A DNA stretch of 64,000 nucleotides from UBA2033 sp035345875. GTDB lineage: Bacteria; Spirochaetota; Leptospiria; Leptospirales; Leptospiraceae. The notes beneath the pieces were generated by a model that did no database searches, was not told the DNA's origin, and was given only the letters and a program-made list of their open reading frames with translations. Location of the stretch: positions 1 through 64,000 of the forward strand of contig DAORDH010000024.1 in NCBI GenBank assembly GCA_035345875.1, given 5' to 3'. Both the position numbers and the translations under genes were made by a program. Shown here one piece after another: positions 17,601-25,641 of this stretch; the stretch's first letter is position 1; every line of letters begins with the position of its first letter.

Positions 17601-18105
17601 AATAGGAAATAGATCTTGCTAATAAAATTTCCTTGGAGAGAGGGTAATTTAGTTTTTCCGCTATTGTAGAAAAATCAGATTTTTCTAGGAGATCATTTAT
17701 CATTCCTTGCAAGCCCATCGAGCGACCATCATCAGGAGAATAAATGCGAGTAATACCGTATGCATGTAATTCTTGAATCTCATCTGGTAGAATAGTCCCG
17801 CCACCTCCACCGAAGATTTTTATATGACCTGCATTTCTTTGCTTTAACAGATCATACATATATTTAAAAAACTCTATATGTCCACCTTGATAAGATGTAA
17901 TAGCAATCGCTTGCACATCTTCTTGAACTGCACAATCCACAATTTCTTTGGCGGAACGATTGTGTCCAAGATGAATTACCTCAGCTCCACTAGATTGGAG
18001 AATCCTACGCATAACGTTTATACTCGCATCATGCCCATCAAAAAGGGATGTTGCAGTTACAATTCTAATTTTATTCTTTGATTGATAAATTGTATTTTGT
18101 TCCAT
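14677..18105 (-). CDS. icmF: Fused isobutyryl-CoA mutase IcmF
   Basis: 1142 residues in the order known for IcmF. The B12-binding domain (1-150) has FDGHDASINVMRRIL with the lower-ligand His25 and GGGGTILPDEI. The G-protein chaperone domain (about 190-420) has the P-loop GTGGAGKSS at 198-206, ETAGIGQSD and the base-recognition NKFD at 338-341. The mutase barrel (about 570-1140) includes YPFKRAEEEPTRMFAGEGGPERTNRRF and YHIQTSGRSLHAQEIEF. IcmF interconverts isobutyryl-CoA and butyryl-CoA; some also use isovaleryl-CoA, and the substrate-specificity residues were not mapped here. The G domain loads and repairs adenosylcobalamin. No defect is visible. Its start overlaps the stop of the zinc-ribbon gene by one base. 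Confidence 0.95.
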   Translation of the reverse strand: MEQNTIYQSKNKIRIVTATSLFDGHDASINVMRRILQSSGAEVIHLGHNRSAKEIVDCAVQEDVQAIAITSYQGGHIEFFKYMYDLLKQRNAGHIKIFGGGGGTILPDEIQELHAYGITRIYSPDDGRSMGLQGMINDLLEKSDFSTIAEKLNYPLSKEILLARSISYLDDSLEVPSHLLDQINLNQNKNIPVIGLTGTGGAGKSSITDELIRRFISDFPDKKIGIISIDPSKKRTGGALLGDRIRMNSIYHPNVFMRSLATREANLSVNKHISQIISLYRSFYFDIVFIETAGIGQSDSMITDVADISIYAMTPEFGAATQLEKIDMLDYADLVVVNKFDRFGAEDALRSVAKQYQRNQKLFDQNLEDMPVFGTIASKFNDEGMNTFYLSLLSIIHKKTNILFESKLYKDSRNKNQRNRSGIIPQSRTRYLSEIVASIEEYNQFAITQSELARKMFCLKSSIELLLPEKQDWTGLDLHFHEKVPFDENHFASFGISELLKLYKSYLNELHPECKVILESWEKKVKNYKSEYFIYHVREKEIKVANYSKSLSDLDIPKITLPRYKDWGELLFWSLQENVPGEFPFTAGVYPFKRAEEEPTRMFAGEGGPERTNRRFHYITKGQNTIRLSTAFDSVTLYGENPDERMDIYGKIGNSGVSIASLDDIKKLYSGFNLCEPSTSVSMTINGPAPMILAFFLNAVIDQQCELYIKQNGLLKEVESKIQQIFKEANVNKPHYSGELPDNHNQLGLLLLGVTGDRVLPKEIYDKIKMDAISKVRGTVQADILKEDQAQNTCIFSTDFALKLMGDIQEYFIQNKVRNFYSVSISGYHIAEAGANPITQLALTLSNGFTYIEYYLSRGMKVDDFAPNLSFFFSNGMDPEYTVLGRVARRVWAKAIRFKYKGSIRSQLLKYHIQTSGRSLHAQEIEFNDIRTTLQALTALYDNCNSLHTNAFDEAITTPTEDSVRRAMAIQLIINREMGLAKCENPTQGSFIVEELTNLVEERVLQEFIQISERGGVLGAMETMYQRNKIQDESLFYENLKHSGKLPIIGVNTFLNRKGSPTIIPDEVIRSTQFEKDIQISNVRQVETANSHFAVHGMDQLKKAARENQNLFSYLMEVSKFLSLGQMTNTLYEIGGQYRRNM

Positions 18106-18425
18106 TAGTTTTTAAACAGATCCTTAACCGCATCCTTTGCAGTTGAATGGATATAATCTTCTTTTTCAATGAGAGTTAGTTGTAAGTTCATATCCTGGAT
18201 ACGATTCAGTATTTTTTTCACATCTTCAATCCCTTTTAGATTTGTAGCAATATACTTAAATACAGTTTTACATCCTGGACATTCTTTATCTTTTAAATAA
18301 TTTAGCCCTAACTGTTTACAATTTGCACAGGAACCATACAAATCATCTATCAACAACAAATGTCTTTTGATTTCATTTACATCAAAAGCACTCCAAACTC
18401 TTATATAAGATTTTTTATCTAACAT
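18105..18425 (-). CDS. Small zinc-ribbon protein upstream of icmF
   Basis: 106-residue cytoplasmic protein. Two CxxC pairs, CANC near residue 33 and CPGC near 50, are spaced like a zinc ribbon. The rest is helical (DVKKILNRIQDMNLQLTLIEKED). Not recognised as a named family. The TAATG overlap with icmF makes translational coupling likely, and it is the first gene of the three-gene mutase operon, so it may regulate or assist IcmF; this is inference from context only. The promoter must lie in the 18426-18800 part of the dnaA-divergent gap. Confidence 0.6.
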   Translation of the reverse strand: MLDKKSYIRVWSAFDVNEIKRHLLLIDDLYGSCANCKQLGLNYLKDKECPGCKTVFKYIATNLKGIEDVKKILNRIQDMNLQLTLIEKEDYIHSTAKDAVKDLFKN

Positions 18426-18803
18426 AAAACTATGAATGCATTTTTAAATTCCAAATGTCAATTAAATACTGTCATTTCTGTTGATTTAAAGTGGGTAATA
18501 CGAAAAGTTTACTATGAATTTATTAGTCAAATGCCAATGCTTAATTCAGATAAAATGGATTATTTTTTCGATTTTAAAATCACTACTTTGTTATAAGAAG
18601 GATTGAATCATAAAAAACTCTAGCATTTTTAGAAATTTTCCTTTCACAAGCACCTACAATACTTTAATTTTTTTTATAAAATATTTTTATGTTTTTATTT
18701 TTTTTCTAACCTAAGAAATTTTTAATTTTTTAATATATTAGAAATATCTAATATACCAATTTAAATAATTTTCTATATTAGTTTGATATAATTTTTATTT
18801 TCT

Positions 18804-18890
18804 AAAGTGTACCCATTGACAAAAAAAAATATTTTTTTTTATGGCTGTACACTTCTTTTCTAAATGAAAAAAAATTTTCAAAGTACACTT
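18804..18890 (+). promoter_or_regulatory. dnaA promoter region with AAGTGTAC repeats, candidate origin element
   Basis: The gap 18426-18981 has no gene and is extremely AT-rich. Near dnaA it holds a perfect -35 TTGACA (18816-18821), followed by a 20-bp A-tract/T-tract palindrome (nine A, TA, nine T; 18821-18840) and a weak -10 around 18838-18844. Three related 8-mers surround it: AAGTGTAC 18805-18812, GTACACTT 18847-18854 and GTACACTT 18883-18890 (within the palindrome AAGTACACTT). One copy sits directly upstream of the -35, one just after the -10. No TTATCCACA-type DnaA box was seen. It could be autoregulation by DnaA, a repressor operator or part of the origin. Confidence 0.5.
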
Positions 18891-18981
18891 TTTTTATTCC
18901 GAAAAACGATTTTACTCTTTATGAATTTTGACACTTTGAATATATTGTTTTTCAGTCATTTGGATATTTTTGGGAGGACAA

Positions 18982-20289
18982 TTGGAATCAATCTGGCCGC
19001 AAATCTTAGAGGAAGTTTCAAAACAAATTCCAGCGATGTATTTTGAACCATTTATATCGCAGCTATCATTTGTTGAATTCAAAGATGATAACTTGATCAT
19101 TAAAGCGCCTTCGCTTGTAATAAAAAATCACGTCGAAAAAAAATATCATTCTGTTTTGTCCGATGCTGCTGAAAAAATAGGCGGATCGAAACTAAAAATT
19201 CAGATTCATACTGACTCAAATGATATTCCAATCGCAAATTTTATTGATAATAAATTCAAAGATGACTCTTATCCATTTAACCCCGATTATACGCTAGATA
19301 AATTTGTTCTAGGTGATTGCAATCGAATGGCTTATATGGCATGCAAAGAAGCGATTGAATCTCCAGGGAAATTAAATCCCATTTATATTTTTGGAAAAGT
19401 TAGCACTGGTAAAACTTATCTATTGCATGCAGTCGGTAATGCTCTCAATCAATCTCCAAATAGATCTGTAAAATATATTTCAATTTCAGATTTTCTTTCC
19501 GAATTTGTATTTACAGTACAAAGTCGACAAGCAATGGATTCATTTAAGGCAAAATATCAGTCCTACCATACTTTAATTATTGATGACATTCAAAACTTAA
19601 ACAGTAGTGCAGAGAAAACACAAGAAGAGTTTTTTTCCATCTTTAATTATTTATTTGATAGAAGAAGACAAATTATAATTGCTTCTGATCGACCGATAGG
19701 CGAACTACCAATCAATGAAAAGCTTAAGTCTAGATTTATTACAGGATTTCAGGCTGAGATTAAGGCTCCAGATGAATCTGTTCGAATTGGAATACTCAAA
19801 CAGAAATCGATTGAAAACAATTTACAATTAAGTGATACATCCATTCAGTTTATCTCAGACAATTTTCAAACAGATACAAGAGCTTTACTTGGCTGCTTAA
19901 ATGATATCCAGCTCTATAAAAAAACTTTTTCATTACTATTTGTGAGTGATGAAAAAGTAAAAGAGCTTCTTGAAAGTAGGTTGCAAAAAGCACAAGATTT
20001 AGACTTAAATCACGAAAAAATTATTAACTTAGTTTGTGAGCGTTATACTCAATCCAAGAAAGACATCTTAAGTAAGAGTCGAAAAGCTGAGTATATCATT
20101 CCTAGACATATTTGCATGTATTTACTATTTGAGTTATGCAATATGAATAAAACTCTGATTGGTAGGTTTTTTAATACTAAGCATACGACAGTAATTAGTG
20201 CAATTAATCATATAAAGCAGATGATGCAAGACGATGTAAATTTCAAACGAAATATTCTTTCACTAAAAGCTTTGTTTGAATACAAATAA
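18982..20289 (+). CDS. dnaA: Chromosomal replication initiator DnaA, divergent
   Basis: 435 residues with TTG start at 18982; GGGAGG lies 4 nt before it and the protein opens MESIWPQILEEVSKQ as DnaA domain I does. The AAA+ core has Walker A GKVSTGKT (138-145), Walker B LIIDDIQ (198-204), the RPIGELP and SRF box and sensor-2 TRALLGCLNDI. Domain IV has helix-turn-helix GRFFNTKHTTVISAINHI. Two normally invariant contacts differ: KHTTV in place of DHTTV (400-404) and YIIPRH in place of the ARPRQ block, so its DNA site may differ from the standard DnaA box. It is not followed by dnaN, recF and gyrB. It may be the only DnaA or a second one. Confidence 0.9.
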   Translation: MESIWPQILEEVSKQIPAMYFEPFISQLSFVEFKDDNLIIKAPSLVIKNHVEKKYHSVLSDAAEKIGGSKLKIQIHTDSNDIPIANFIDNKFKDDSYPFNPDYTLDKFVLGDCNRMAYMACKEAIESPGKLNPIYIFGKVSTGKTYLLHAVGNALNQSPNRSVKYISISDFLSEFVFTVQSRQAMDSFKAKYQSYHTLIIDDIQNLNSSAEKTQEEFFSIFNYLFDRRRQIIIASDRPIGELPINEKLKSRFITGFQAEIKAPDESVRIGILKQKSIENNLQLSDTSIQFISDNFQTDTRALLGCLNDIQLYKKTFSLLFVSDEKVKELLESRLQKAQDLDLNHEKIINLVCERYTQSKKDILSKSRKAEYIIPRHICMYLLFELCNMNKTLIGRFFNTKHTTVISAINHIKQMMQDDVNFKRNILSLKALFEYK

Positions 20290-20630
20290 AGTATTTTTTA
20301 TTGCGAAAGAATTTCAAAATTCATATTCCTAGCAAGAGAGAAATGAGCATTACCCTGTTTGTAGAGATAGTCTAAATTAAGTAGTAAATGTTTTTTTCTT
20401 TGTGTTCTAAATGAACTATTTGAGTTTGCGACAACCAAACGTTCAGATAAAGCTTACATTCAATGCCATCGAAAAAAATGATAGTTCTTCAAAGAATCCG
20501 ATGGGTTCGTGTATTAGTTTTTGTTTTCTTAATCAGAGTTATATCACGAGTTATCGAGTTTAGTTGTAGTTTTTAAATATACTTATCTATCCAAGTATAG
20601 ATACAGTAGAAATTTTAAAGGGAGTAATCT
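20290..20630 (+). other. Non-coding gap after dnaA
   Basis: No gene or tRNA is visible in these 341 nt. A short inverted repeat, TATCTAT-6-ATAGATA (20584-20603), lies about 30 nt before the next start, and AAAGGGAG serves as ribosome-binding site of that gene. In most bacteria dnaN would begin here. Confidence 0.6.
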
Positions 20631-21935
20631 ATGAAAATATTTTTCATAACTCTATTCATTCTGTTAATATCCCTAACTCAGTGTAGTGCAAAACAAACAA
20701 AACAAACGAAAGCAGAAAAGATTAGAGTTTTTGTTACAATCGATCAAAGTTCATCCGAAAACAAAAAATTCCTAGAAGTAATAAAATCATCTATAATATC
20801 ATCTATTAGCTTAACTGACTCACATAAGTTTTTAGATGAGGAATACGAACAGTACTATCTTCTACATACTCTTGAGATTGCACAAAGTATAGGAGATAGG
20901 GAATTAGAAACCTTTCTGAATGATATGATAAACTTGCGTAACCAAGAAACATTCAATGGCATTCATATAATTATCAATACTCAAAAACTGAATACATCTA
21001 CGGATTTGCATTTAAAATTTATAGCGGCTAACGGCAAGCATTCAGAACTAATTTTACCAATCAATAAAACCTCATTGGAATTCTATAACTCCCTGCAAGA
21101 GAAGATAATACTAACATTGGAACCTGATAATGAAAAAGCTATAGAGACTTTAAGAGCAAGTTTTATTTTAATCAATGATATTGAAGCATATAACTTCTAC
21201 CTACAAGGTAAGTCAGAAAAAAGATCTAAAACTATTTATGGATATCTAAATGCAATCAAACTATTTTCGGAAGGATTAAAGAAAGATCCTATCAATATAT
21301 TACTTCTAAACGAAATGGTTCAAACTATGAATCTTATCATAAGCAATTTAAATGAAATCATTTCGAAAAAGGAAATAATAAATAAAAAAGAAATTATTGC
21401 AGAAGCCCGATCAGAAGTTAACCGCAATATAATGATCATACAAACTTTGTTTGAAAATTTTAATCTATACGCAAAGAATAATCCTGACCAATACCAAAAA
21501 ATTCTAGAATACTACAATCAATCACCACTAAAAAAAGAATTCGATTTTAAAATTAAAAATTTCAGAAATGAATTGGATACATTATTAGTAAAATGGCAAA
21601 ATGAAAGATTCGGATTGACTGAGGTTAAAACAAGAGATTTAAAAAATCTAGAATCTAGCTACGCGCCTCTGATTGCAAACGACTTCTTTCAAACAATAAC
21701 TAATTCCAGAATAAGCATAAATGATATAATAAGAGCCTTAATAAAATACTCACATGAACATCCAGAGAATCACTATTACATTCATTACTTCAAAAATTTT
21801 TCGCAGTTGATGTCGCTTTTAAATAAAATTGATTACATAAAAATAAATCCAGATGCAAGTATATCTTACCAATTACTAAGACAGGAATATATAGAATACA
21901 TTCGAAAATATTTATCTATAATAAAGAAGGGATAA
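20631..21935 (+). CDS. Lipoprotein of unknown function
   Basis: 434 residues. A spirochaetal lipoprotein signal (MKIFFITLFILLISLTQC, Cys at 18) follows a good AAAGGGAG ribosome-binding site. The mature protein is Lys/Glu/Ile-rich with a short strand-containing part (KIRVFVTIDQSS, GIHIIINTQKL) and long helices. The middle section (AYNFYLQGKSEKRSKTIYGYLNAIKLFSEGLKKDPINILLLNEM) looks like one or two TPR units. I cannot place it in a named family. It stands alone between dnaA and trpS, with 250 nt of non-coding DNA behind it. Confidence 0.65.
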   Translation: MKIFFITLFILLISLTQCSAKQTKQTKAEKIRVFVTIDQSSSENKKFLEVIKSSIISSISLTDSHKFLDEEYEQYYLLHTLEIAQSIGDRELETFLNDMINLRNQETFNGIHIIINTQKLNTSTDLHLKFIAANGKHSELILPINKTSLEFYNSLQEKIILTLEPDNEKAIETLRASFILINDIEAYNFYLQGKSEKRSKTIYGYLNAIKLFSEGLKKDPINILLLNEMVQTMNLIISNLNEIISKKEIINKKEIIAEARSEVNRNIMIIQTLFENFNLYAKNNPDQYQKILEYYNQSPLKKEFDFKIKNFRNELDTLLVKWQNERFGLTEVKTRDLKNLESSYAPLIANDFFQTITNSRISINDIIRALIKYSHEHPENHYYIHYFKNFSQLMSLLNKIDYIKINPDASISYQLLRQEYIEYIRKYLSIIKKG

Positions 21936-21969
21936 TGCCTGACTCTGTTATTACTGAATTTTGATAAAT

Positions 21970-21985
21970 TCATCTTATAAGATGA
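21970..21985. repeat. 16-bp perfect palindrome TCATCTTATAAGATGA
   Basis: It lies 35 nt after the stop of the lipoprotein gene and about 200 nt from the end of the convergent trpS. No T-run follows on either strand, so a classical terminator is not supported; a protein-binding site or a weak hairpin are both possible. Confidence 0.4.
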
Positions 21986-22186
21986 CTCAAAGAATCTTAT
22001 TGAATGCGAATGAAATATTAAATCCAGTATCGCTTGGAGTTCGGATCAGAGTTTGAAAAGCGATAGACGAAAAGTCATCTCTTCCTTCTCATTTTATCTA
22101 CTCACACTTACTGTCATTTTCCTTGATTATAGAAATATCTACTTTGAATGCTTGGCTCTATATTTGTAAGGTGAGTTATCGAATAA

Positions 22187-23155
22187 TCAGATTCTTTTTA
22201 TGCCTAAACGTTCTCTGACACGTTCAATAACAGGAATTGCAACTTTATTTGCTTTTTCAGCCCCTTTTAATAATAAACTTTGCACATAATCTCGATTAGC
22301 CACTAACTCTTCCCTCTTTTTCCGATAAGGAGCAAAGTAATCCATAATCGTGGAAAATAATTCCTTTTTTATATCACCATATCTTAATCCGGGTGTCTCA
22401 AATCTTGTTCTCAAAGTTTTCAAATCAGTTTCATTTAAAAACAATTTAAAGATTGCAAATATTACACTTTTATCTGGATCCTTCGCTTCCTCAATTCCAG
22501 CAGAATCAGAAACGATAGACATAACTGACTTTCGTAAAGATGACTCTTTATCAAAAAAATTAATCGTATTTCCATATGATTTTGACATTTTCTGTCCATC
22601 GGTTCCAGGAATTATAGCTGTTCCTTCATCAATCTCTGGCTCTGGTATTAAAAATGTGGTTCCAAAATCATGATTAAATTTATTTGCAATATCCCGAGTA
22701 AATTCCAAATGCTGCTTTTGGTCTTTACCAACGGGAACTTTTTGGCTATCAAATAATAAAATATCAGCCGCCATTAAAATTGGATAAAAGAAAAGTCCAC
22801 CTGTTGGATTGATACCCTTAGCTGTCTTATCTTTGTATGAGTGTGCCAAATGTAATTGATTTACATTAATACACATACTTAGATACCAAGTAAGCTCAGT
22901 GACTAGCGGAACATCGGACTGGACCCAAAAAGTTGACTTATCAGGATCAATACCTAATGCAAAAAAATCACAAGCTGCTTCAAAAGTATTCTCAACTAAC
23001 GCTTCCTTCGATTTGAAAGATGTCAATGAATGAAGATTTGCAATAAAGCAAAACAAATCATTATTCTCCTGATAACGAATCATTTTGTCCATAACGGCAA
23101 AGTAATTTCCTAAGTGTAATTTGCCAGAAGGTTGAACACCAGTTAAAATTCTCAT
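22187..23155 (-). CDS. trpS: Tryptophanyl-tRNA synthetase
   Basis: 322 residues, the usual length of the compact bacterial enzyme. It charges tRNA-Trp with tryptophan using ATP. The class I signatures are present: PSGKLHLGNY (residues 9-18, HIGH-type) and KMSKS (189-193, in DGQKMSKSYGN). The amino-acid pocket segments VQSDVPLVTELTWYL and GKDQKQHLEFTRDIANKFN are intact. It is the last gene of an operon with the 610-residue protein (4 nt upstream) and the LolA-like gene, an unusual partnership that says nothing obvious about its control. No T-box or leader peptide is expected because it is internal to the operon. Confidence 0.97.
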   Translation of the reverse strand: MRILTGVQPSGKLHLGNYFAVMDKMIRYQENNDLFCFIANLHSLTSFKSKEALVENTFEAACDFFALGIDPDKSTFWVQSDVPLVTELTWYLSMCINVNQLHLAHSYKDKTAKGINPTGGLFFYPILMAADILLFDSQKVPVGKDQKQHLEFTRDIANKFNHDFGTTFLIPEPEIDEGTAIIPGTDGQKMSKSYGNTINFFDKESSLRKSVMSIVSDSAGIEEAKDPDKSVIFAIFKLFLNETDLKTLRTRFETPGLRYGDIKKELFSTIMDYFAPYRKKREELVANRDYVQSLLLKGAEKANKVAIPVIERVRERLGIKRI

Positions 23156-23159
23156 TCGA

Positions 23160-24992
23160 TTATATTTCTCTTTTATCTAAGTTATAAGGTTTTGCAGTTA
23201 ATCGTTCATAGTCCGCATAAAGTTTCTGTAATTCTGCTTCATTTTTTGCGCTCTGCCCTAGTTTAGAAAGGAGAGCTGCATCTTTAAAAATAACTGCGTA
23301 ATTGTATAAAAGCCTAGTCATTTCAAATAAAACTTGAAATACCGTTTTGCCAGCTAGACGACCTTGTGCAACAACCTTACCTTCCGCAAAAGGAATAAAT
23401 CTTTGCATGATTTTTATTTCTTCGATCACTTTTTCCTTTGTAGCCAAAGTCTTCTCATTAATCTGCCCAGATTCTTCATACTTAACTGCGAGCATATGAT
23501 TTTCAATCACAGTTGTCATTTTCATTGCAAACTTATGAAAGAAATCAGATGCGTCAGTCAACATCTTGAGCAATTGTGTTTCGATTTGATCCTGTGTGCC
23601 CTTCGCTAGATTTTCTGCATAATTTTGAAATCCGTATTGAAAACTTGGAAACTTTCGATTAAAACTATCTAGATTTCTAAGCACATTATTGATACGATCT
23701 ACTTCAGGAAAAAATAGACCTGTTTGCATAATCAAAACATCTTTTACTTGGTTTAAATCTAATTTTATATATCCTTCCACAAGTGGAATATAATTACTTT
23801 GCAAATCTCTACAGACAAGTTGCAATAACTTGTGCGGCGTGTTTTTAAAATTAGATTTCAACACATCAGTCTGCATATTTTCTGCATAATAGTGAGAAAC
23901 ATAGTCATCTATAATTGGATTTAAAAATTCAAAGGATAATTTTCCACCTTCTCCAAATGAAAAATAGTTTTTCTTTAGAAAATCTAATTCGTCTTTGATA
24001 TTGAGTTTAGCCTGAATGTCATTGGACAGTTTAGCAGTTGCAAGTTCTATTTGTTTAGCTACTTCCTGTGTTGCATTAAACTTTTTATCATCGATTACGG
24101 ATACATTTAAAGTCTTTTCAATCTCTGACCATGGAAGTAATTTTCTATTCATTACAACATGAAAGGCAACTATCGCATCTGTCAAAGATGGTTTTCTAGT
24201 TTCAAGAGATAAACCATAATTTAATCCTGTGTAAATTGAATCTAATTTTGAAGCAAGTTTAGCTTCATTTCGGATGAGTGCAGGAACTTTTTCTAGAATA
24301 ATTTCTTTTGTATCTGGTCGATTTAACATTCTAGCATAATACATCTGCATTTTAGTAGATCGACCTAAAAAAACTTCAGCTGATATTTCATCTCTAAATA
24401 AACTATCGAGAGAAATAAACGCATTAAAGAAACGATTATAATTTAAAATCACATTGTATACAAGTGGAGTCCAAATTCTCCAACCAACTTGCTCTGAATA
24501 TTTCAATGCCTGAATAGTGCTAATGATTTCATCTTCTTTGAGTGAACGAAAAATTTTCTCAACATTCTTTGAAATAGTAGGCTTTAGCGCAAATAATCCT
24601 AAATCGAGAGCCTTTGTTTCTTTTGCAAATTTTGCTATAGAATTACCACCACCAAAGAGTTTGTCCATAAACCCACCAGATGCATTGTCATGAACGGCTG
24701 GAATTTGAGCAGATGTTTGTGATTTAGGAACTAACGGCTTTGCAGTAGGATTTCCAGAAGATGGCAAAGCCTTCATACTCTCAGTTTTTGACTCGGATTG
24801 AACAGGTTCATCTTTGTGACGCTCTTTTCTTTCCTGCTCCTCATCAATTTTTCGAATGAGATCAATACGAATAAAAACGTCATTCGATCGAGTAATAGCA
24901 TCATCAATTAATTGTTGATGCTCTGGAGAGCGCTTTTTACGATATAAAGCGGCAAATACTTTATGAGCTTCTGTTCTAGATGCTGGATTCAA
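23160..24992 (-). CDS. Large helical protein of unknown function
   Basis: 610 residues, cytoplasmic by appearance. Residues 1-55 are basic and helical (TEAHKVFAALYRKKRSPEHQQLIDDAI); residues 55-105 are a Pro/Ser/Lys-rich linker (SESKTESMKALPSSGNPTAK); the remainder is a long helical domain with conserved-looking aromatic positions such as GWRIWTPLVYNVILNYNRFF. No enzyme motif, signal peptide or membrane span is visible. It lies between lolA and trpS with gaps of 3 and 4 nt, so it is part of that operon. I expect it to be conserved within Leptospirales but do not recognise it. Confidence 0.65.
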   Translation of the reverse strand: MNPASRTEAHKVFAALYRKKRSPEHQQLIDDAITRSNDVFIRIDLIRKIDEEQERKERHKDEPVQSESKTESMKALPSSGNPTAKPLVPKSQTSAQIPAVHDNASGGFMDKLFGGGNSIAKFAKETKALDLGLFALKPTISKNVEKIFRSLKEDEIISTIQALKYSEQVGWRIWTPLVYNVILNYNRFFNAFISLDSLFRDEISAEVFLGRSTKMQMYYARMLNRPDTKEIILEKVPALIRNEAKLASKLDSIYTGLNYGLSLETRKPSLTDAIVAFHVVMNRKLLPWSEIEKTLNVSVIDDKKFNATQEVAKQIELATAKLSNDIQAKLNIKDELDFLKKNYFSFGEGGKLSFEFLNPIIDDYVSHYYAENMQTDVLKSNFKNTPHKLLQLVCRDLQSNYIPLVEGYIKLDLNQVKDVLIMQTGLFFPEVDRINNVLRNLDSFNRKFPSFQYGFQNYAENLAKGTQDQIETQLLKMLTDASDFFHKFAMKMTTVIENHMLAVKYEESGQINEKTLATKEKVIEEIKIMQRFIPFAEGKVVAQGRLAGKTVFQVLFEMTRLLYNYAVIFKDAALLSKLGQSAKNEAELQKLYADYERLTAKPYNLDKREI

Positions 24993-24995
24993 ATT

Positions 24996-25562
24996 CTATT
25001 CCCTCTGATTCAAAGGATTCTCAACTATTTGTGCATTCGCAGGCGGATGAAAATTAAAAATACTAGATGATAGTCCAATATTTGTTTGGACACCAGAAAA
25101 AGAAATTTCCATAAAATCAGGCCTACCTTTTGCCCTAAGTCTGAGAGACTTTATTATATTATTCGGCGTAACACTTACAATTATTTCTTCATAATATTTA
25201 TTTTCAGATTTAAGTTTCAAGACTTTTCCAGAACTAGTAACACTCTCATATCCAGACAGAAGTCCACCGAGTCCTCCTGTTAGTCCTTTTAGATCCTGTT
25301 TTCCTGCAATTCCTCGAGCAGGAGAGTAAATCCATAAATATCTACCATTTCCAGATAATACACGACCATCTGAAAACTTTACATTTAAACTACCTGGTCT
25401 TTTATAAGAAATAGATCCTGTTAATCCATCTATTGAAATATTTGCTCGAAAGCTTTCAAAACTATTCATTGTGCCAATAATGCTATTTAATAGCTCTTCC
25501 CCCGATTCAGCAGATAAAGAAATGGAAAAAAATAGGAGCCATATAGAAAATATCAATTTCAT
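24996..25562 (-). CDS. lolA: LolA-like outer-membrane lipoprotein carrier
   Basis: 188 residues with a signal peptide (MKLIFSIWLLFFSISLSAES, cleavage near 18). The mature sequence shows the LolA pattern: a helix with MNSFESFRANI, the strand pair GSISYKRPGSLNVKFSDGRVLSGNGRYLWIYSPARGIAGKQ, and the end IGLSSSIFNFHPPANAQIV. LolA shuttles lipoproteins across the periplasm to the outer membrane, fitting the many lipoproteins encoded here. It is shorter in the middle than the E. coli protein, as is usual outside Proteobacteria; an LolA-related carrier of another cargo cannot be excluded. It is the first gene of the operon ending in trpS. Confidence 0.75.
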   Translation of the reverse strand: MKLIFSIWLLFFSISLSAESGEELLNSIIGTMNSFESFRANISIDGLTGSISYKRPGSLNVKFSDGRVLSGNGRYLWIYSPARGIAGKQDLKGLTGGLGGLLSGYESVTSSGKVLKLKSENKYYEEIIVSVTPNNIIKSLRLRAKGRPDFMEISFSGVQTNIGLSSSIFNFHPPANAQIVENPLNQRE

Positions 25563-25641
25563 TTTTTCAACTTAAAGCTTTATGCTTATTACTACAATTA
25601 ATATTTTACCAACTAATTGTATGTAAACTGCTGAAAGAATT

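Noticed and set aside
18426..18981. Search for standard TTATCCACA DnaA boxes before dnaA
   Set aside because: No copy with one or no mismatch was seen by eye; only the AAGTGTAC repeats stood out.
22350..22673. Plus-strand 107-residue frame within trpS
   Set aside because: trpS has both class I motifs on the other strand, so this is a shadow frame.
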